A stretch of DNA of 64,000 nt, taken from NCBI RefSeq assembly GCF_037940415.1, contig NZ_CP149798.1, positions 4,249,001 to 4,313,000 of the forward strand, given 5' to 3'. Within the stretch, counting starts at the first letter, position 1, and the number at the start of each line of letters is the position of its first letter. Positions 61,509-64,000 of the stretch are shown piece after piece. Source of the stretch: Streptomyces sp. f51. GTDB taxonomy: Bacteria; Actinomycetota; Actinomycetes; Streptomycetales; Streptomycetaceae. The notes under the pieces were generated by a model. That model was given only the letters and a program-made list of their open reading frames with translations. It searched no databases and was not told the origin of the DNA. Made by a program: the position numbers and the translations under genes.

Positions 61509-62561
61509 CTAGACGGTGCCGTGCGAACCGGCCGGCCCGGCGGACGCGACGGCATCGGCGGCGATGCCCGCGGCCTCGGCGGGGACCGCCAGGGCGACGG
61601 CCTCGGCGGGGACACTCGCGGCCGCGGCCGGTCCGGCGGCCGCGCGGGCCGCCTGCCGCAGGGCCAGCGCACCCCGCCGCGCGGCACGCAGCGCGTCGAA
61701 CGTCAGGAGCGAGAGCGCGAGCCACACCAGCGCGAACCCGGCCCAACGCTCGGCCGGCATGGCCTCGTGGAAGTAGAAGATGCCGAGGAGGAACTGGAAC
61801 ACGGGGGCCATGTACTGGAGCAGGCCCAGCGTGGACAGCGGCACACGGATCGCGGCGGCGCCGAAGCAGATCAGGGGGATCGCCGTGACCACGCCGGTCG
61901 CCGCGAGCAGCGCGCCGTGCCCCGGACCCTGCGCGGCGAACGTCGCCTCGCCCCGCGAGCCCAGCCACAGCAGGTACGCCAGCGCGGGCAGGAACTGGAT
62001 CGTGCTCTCGGCGGCGAGCGACTCCAGGCCGCCGAGGTTGACCTTCTTCTTCACCAGGCCGTACGTGGCGAAGGAGAACGCGAGGCAGAGCGAGATCCAC
62101 GGCGGGCGGCCGTAGCCGATGGTCAGGACGAGGACCGCGGCGGCGCCGACGCCCACGGCGGTCCACTGCACCGGCCGCAGCCGCTCCTTGAGGAGCAGCA
62201 CGCCCATCGCGATGGTGACCAGGGGGTTGATGAAGTAGCCGAGCGAGGCCTCGACGACGTGGCCGGAGTTGACCGCCCAGATGTAGACGCCCCAGTTCAC
62301 GGTGATGACCGCCGCCGCGATCGTGATCAGCCCCAGTTTGCGCGGCTGCCGCAGCAGCTCGCCGGCCCAGGCCCAGCGCCGCATCACCAGCAGCAGGACA
62401 CCGACCACGGCCAGCGACCACACCATCCGGTGGGCGAGGATCTCGATGGCTCCGGCGGGCTTCAGCAACGGCCAGAACAGGGGGACGAGCCCCCACATCC
62501 CGTAGGCCGCGAAGCCGTTCAGCAGACCTATGCGCTGCTCGCCCCTCGACGTCCCGGCCAC
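61509..62561 (-). CDS. rarD: RarD / EamA-family transporter
   Basis: A 350-residue protein with ten membrane segments in two EamA repeats. NGFAAYGMWGLVPLFWPLLKPAGAIEILAHRMVWS is the RarD signature start; NWGVYIWAVNSGHVVEASLGYFINPL closes the first repeat and LGLLQYMAPVFQFLLGIFYFHEAM the second. RarD proteins are drug/metabolite exporters whose substrate is not defined. GTG at 62561 has AAGGAGA upstream; the open frame extends to 62672. The last ~50 residues are an Ala-rich cytoplasmic tail. Confidence 0.87.
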   Translation of the reverse strand: MAGTSRGEQRIGLLNGFAAYGMWGLVPLFWPLLKPAGAIEILAHRMVWSLAVVGVLLLVMRRWAWAGELLRQPRKLGLITIAAAVITVNWGVYIWAVNSGHVVEASLGYFINPLVTIAMGVLLLKERLRPVQWTAVGVGAAAVLVLTIGYGRPPWISLCLAFSFATYGLVKKKVNLGGLESLAAESTIQFLPALAYLLWLGSRGEATFAAQGPGHGALLAATGVVTAIPLICFGAAAIRVPLSTLGLLQYMAPVFQFLLGIFYFHEAMPAERWAGFALVWLALSLLTFDALRAARRGALALRQAARAAAGPAAAASVPAEAVALAVPAEAAGIAADAVASAGPAGSHGTV

Positions 62562-62669
62562 CGGCGTCTCCTTCTCCCACGGTCCCTCGGACGCCTGTCG
62601 CGCCCCGCGCCCCGTAGCCCCCGTGAGGTCGGGGAACTTCCGTGCAGCATGAAAGAAGGTAGCGCCGGA

Positions 62670-62721
62670 CACCCCCGCCTGTCATGCCCGTATCGCCATA
62701 CGGTCATGACAGGCGGGGGTG
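62670..62721 (-). terminator. 17-bp hairpin after NmrA/QorB-like gene
   Basis: Arms 62670-62686 (CACCCCCGCCTGTCATG) and 62705-62721 are exact reverse complements; the 18-base interior can itself pair (CCGTAT/ATACGG). It lies 30 bp past the stop of the NmrA/QorB-like gene. Confidence 0.82.
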
Positions 62722-62751
62722 TGGGGGAGTGCGCCCGGAGCCGCCGGGGCG

Positions 62752-63606
62752 TCAGCCCTTCAGCGCCACCGCGACGGCCTCGGCGATCGGCGTGGTCGGG
62801 CGGCCGGTGAGCCGGGACAGGTCGCCGGGGGTGGCGGCCAGCTCGCCCTTCTCGATGGAGACGTCGACGCCTGCGAGGATCCCGGCGAAGGCCTCGGGCA
62901 GCCCGGCGCCGGTCAGGATCGAGGCGAAGACCTCGGGCGACACGGGGTTGTAGGCGATCTCCTTGCCGGTCTGCCGGCTCAGCTCGGCGGCGTACTCGGC
63001 GAAGCCCCAGGCCCGGTCGCCGCTCAACTCGTACGTGGTGTTCTCGTGGCCCTCGCCGGTCAGCACCGCGACGGCGGCGGCCGCGTAGTCGGCGCGCGAG
63101 GCGGAGGCGATCCGGCCCTCCCCGGCGGCCTGGACCACGGCGTCGTGCGCGAGCACCGGGGCGAGGTTCTCGGTGTAGTTCTCGTGGTACCAGCCGTTGC
63201 GCAGCAGCGAGTAGGGCAGTCCGGAGGCGAGCAGGACCTCCTCGGTGGCGCGGTGGTCGTCGGCCAGCGCGGCCGTCAGGCTGCCGGGGGCGCTGGTGTA
63301 GGCGAGCAGGGAGACCCCGGCCGCCTTGGCCGCGTCGATGACGACCCGGTGCTGCTCCACGCGGCCCTTGTCGAACTCGTTGCCCGAGATCAGCAGCACC
63401 TTGTCACCGGCCGAGAACAGGCCGTCGAAGGTCCGGGGCGTGTTGTAGTCGGCGACCGCGAGCCGTACACCGCGTGCCGCGAGGTCGGCTGCCCTGGACT
63501 CGTCCCGCACGACGGCGGTGATCTGCTCGGCGGGGACCTTCTCCAGCAGCTGCTCGACCACGTGACGGCCGAGGTGTCCGGTGGCTCCGGTGACGACGAT
63601 GCTCAT
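62752..63606 (-). CDS. NmrA/QorB-like NAD(P)-dependent reductase
   Basis: A 284-residue atypical short-chain dehydrogenase. TGATGHLGRHVVEQLLEKV is the N-terminal GxxGxxG nucleotide loop; LLAYTSAPGSLTAALADDHRATEEVL and SGLPYSLLRNGWYHENYTENL match QorB-type NAD(P)H:quinone oxidoreductases, which detoxify quinones. The Tyr-x3-Lys of classical SDRs is absent, as expected for the group. ATG at 63606 has AAGGAGATG upstream. It is divergent from an HxlR regulator gene, the usual pairing in which the regulator controls the reductase in response to electrophiles. Confidence 0.88.
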   Translation of the reverse strand: MSIVVTGATGHLGRHVVEQLLEKVPAEQITAVVRDESRAADLAARGVRLAVADYNTPRTFDGLFSAGDKVLLISGNEFDKGRVEQHRVVIDAAKAAGVSLLAYTSAPGSLTAALADDHRATEEVLLASGLPYSLLRNGWYHENYTENLAPVLAHDAVVQAAGEGRIASASRADYAAAAVAVLTGEGHENTTYELSGDRAWGFAEYAAELSRQTGKEIAYNPVSPEVFASILTGAGLPEAFAGILAGVDVSIEKGELAATPGDLSRLTGRPTTPIAEAVAVALKG

Positions 63607-63669
63607 GGCGTACATCTCCTTGTGGGGTGCGGATGTCACTCACCCTAAGAGCTGCACTAACTGTTGGAA

Positions 63670-63694
63670 AGTACCCACCTTGAAGTAAGGTACT
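63670..63694. promoter_or_regulatory. Palindromic operator between QorB-like and HxlR genes
   Basis: AGTACC (63670-63675) and GGTACT (63689-63694) flank CACCTTGAAGTAA, forming a nested inverted repeat with CCTT...AAGG inside. It is four bases before the HxlR start and 64 bases before the reductase start. Position and form fit an HxlR/QorR-type self-regulatory site. Confidence 0.6.
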
Positions 63695-63697
63695 GGC

Positions 63698-64000
63698 ATG
63701 GCCGTAAGTATGAAGGCAGCGGACGGGTACGACGCCGGTGAGGCGATGTGCCCCTACCGCCTGGTCCTGGAACACGTCACCAGTCGTTGGGGCGTCCTCG
63801 TCCTGATCGAGCTGCTGGAGCGGTCGTACCGCTTCAGCGAGCTGCGCCGGGCGATCGGAAGGGTCGGGAAGGGGGTCAGCGAGAAGATGCTCACCCAGAC
63901 CCTCCAGACCCTGGAGCGCGACGGGCTCGTCCACCGCGACGCCAAGCCGGTCATCCCGCCGCGCGTCGACTACTCCCTGACCGACCTGGGCCGCGAGGCC
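63698..64000 (+). CDS. HxlR-family transcriptional regulator (3' end cut by window)
   Basis: The first 101 residues of a winged-helix regulator. CPYRLVLEHVTSRWGVLVLIELLERSYRFSELRRAIGRVGKGVSEKMLTQTLQTLERDGLVHR is the complete HxlR/MarR-like DNA-binding domain; C18 near the N-terminus is in the position of the redox- or electrophile-sensing Cys of YodB/QorR/HypR proteins. ATG at 63698 was chosen. It is divergent from the QorB-like gene and likely represses it until the Cys is modified. The C-terminus lies beyond the window. Confidence 0.88.
   Translation, partial: MAVSMKAADGYDAGEAMCPYRLVLEHVTSRWGVLVLIELLERSYRFSELRRAIGRVGKGVSEKMLTQTLQTLERDGLVHRDAKPVIPPRVDYSLTDLGREA

Overview
The window is chromosomal DNA from a high-GC actinomycete, almost certainly a Streptomyces. 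The signs are GC-rich third codon positions, many GTG starts, ATGA/GTGA stop-start overlaps, and a 14-gene nuo operon next to menG and a geranylgeranyl-reductase-family gene. No tRNA, rRNA, CRISPR array, integrase, relaxase or insertion sequence was seen.

Left part (1-9333). A truncated polysaccharide deacetylase/glycosyltransferase and an abutting membrane acyltransferase look like a surface-polysaccharide locus. They are followed by a secreted zinc metalloprotease, menG (last step of menaquinone synthesis), a PASTA-domain protein, a GNAT acetyltransferase, a MenJ-like reductase and a secreted NlpC/P60 hydrolase. The long gap before nuoA carries a near-consensus Rex (NADH/NAD+ sensor) operator and three evenly spaced AGATCAC repeats.

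Central part (9334-41948). nuoABCDEFGHIJKLMN encodes the whole proton-pumping NADH:menaquinone oxidoreductase, mostly with coupled start/stop codons, and ends at a 19-bp perfect hairpin. Then come a secreted repeat-tailed protein, a RecQ helicase, fumarylacetoacetase, a HAD phosphatase, a LysM/transglycosylase protein behind a likely c-di-AMP (ydaO-type) riboswitch, a CocE-like hydrolase that lacks the expected Ser and His of its catalytic triad, a polyprenyl diphosphate synthase (probably for the menaquinone tail), a lipoprotein, a LolA-like membrane protein, an ABC transporter pair and an FMN reductase. menG, the MenJ-like gene, nuo and the prenyl synthase together form a respiratory-quinone neighbourhood.

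Accessory part (42000-60812). This is an 18-kb type IV secretion-like locus arranged around a divergent promoter region at 56483-56653. The minus-strand set encodes a MinD-like DUF6668-type protein, two paralogous VirB2-like pilins (separated by a U-tract terminator and three 20-bp direct repeats), a VirB8-like protein, a VirB6/TrbL-like membrane protein, an apparently split VirB4 (SCO6880-type protein plus ATPase), a VirD4/TraG coupling ATPase, a DUF4913 protein, a small protein coupled to a zeta-toxin-like kinase, and an 886-residue protein with a Rossmann domain. The plus-strand set encodes a transglycosylase/M23 peptidase (VirB1-like), an NTF2-like lipoprotein and a proline-rich TPR protein. 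A 177-residue zinc-ribbon-like protein is encoded divergently from the 886-residue protein. No relaxase or integrase is present, so the leading hypothesis is a protein (toxin) delivery apparatus or a degenerate conjugative element, with the zeta-like and 886-residue proteins as candidate effectors.

Right end (60873-64000). Housekeeping genes follow: a VOC protein, a RarD/EamA transporter, an NmrA/QorB-like reductase and the start of a divergent HxlR-type regulator with a palindromic site in the shared promoter.
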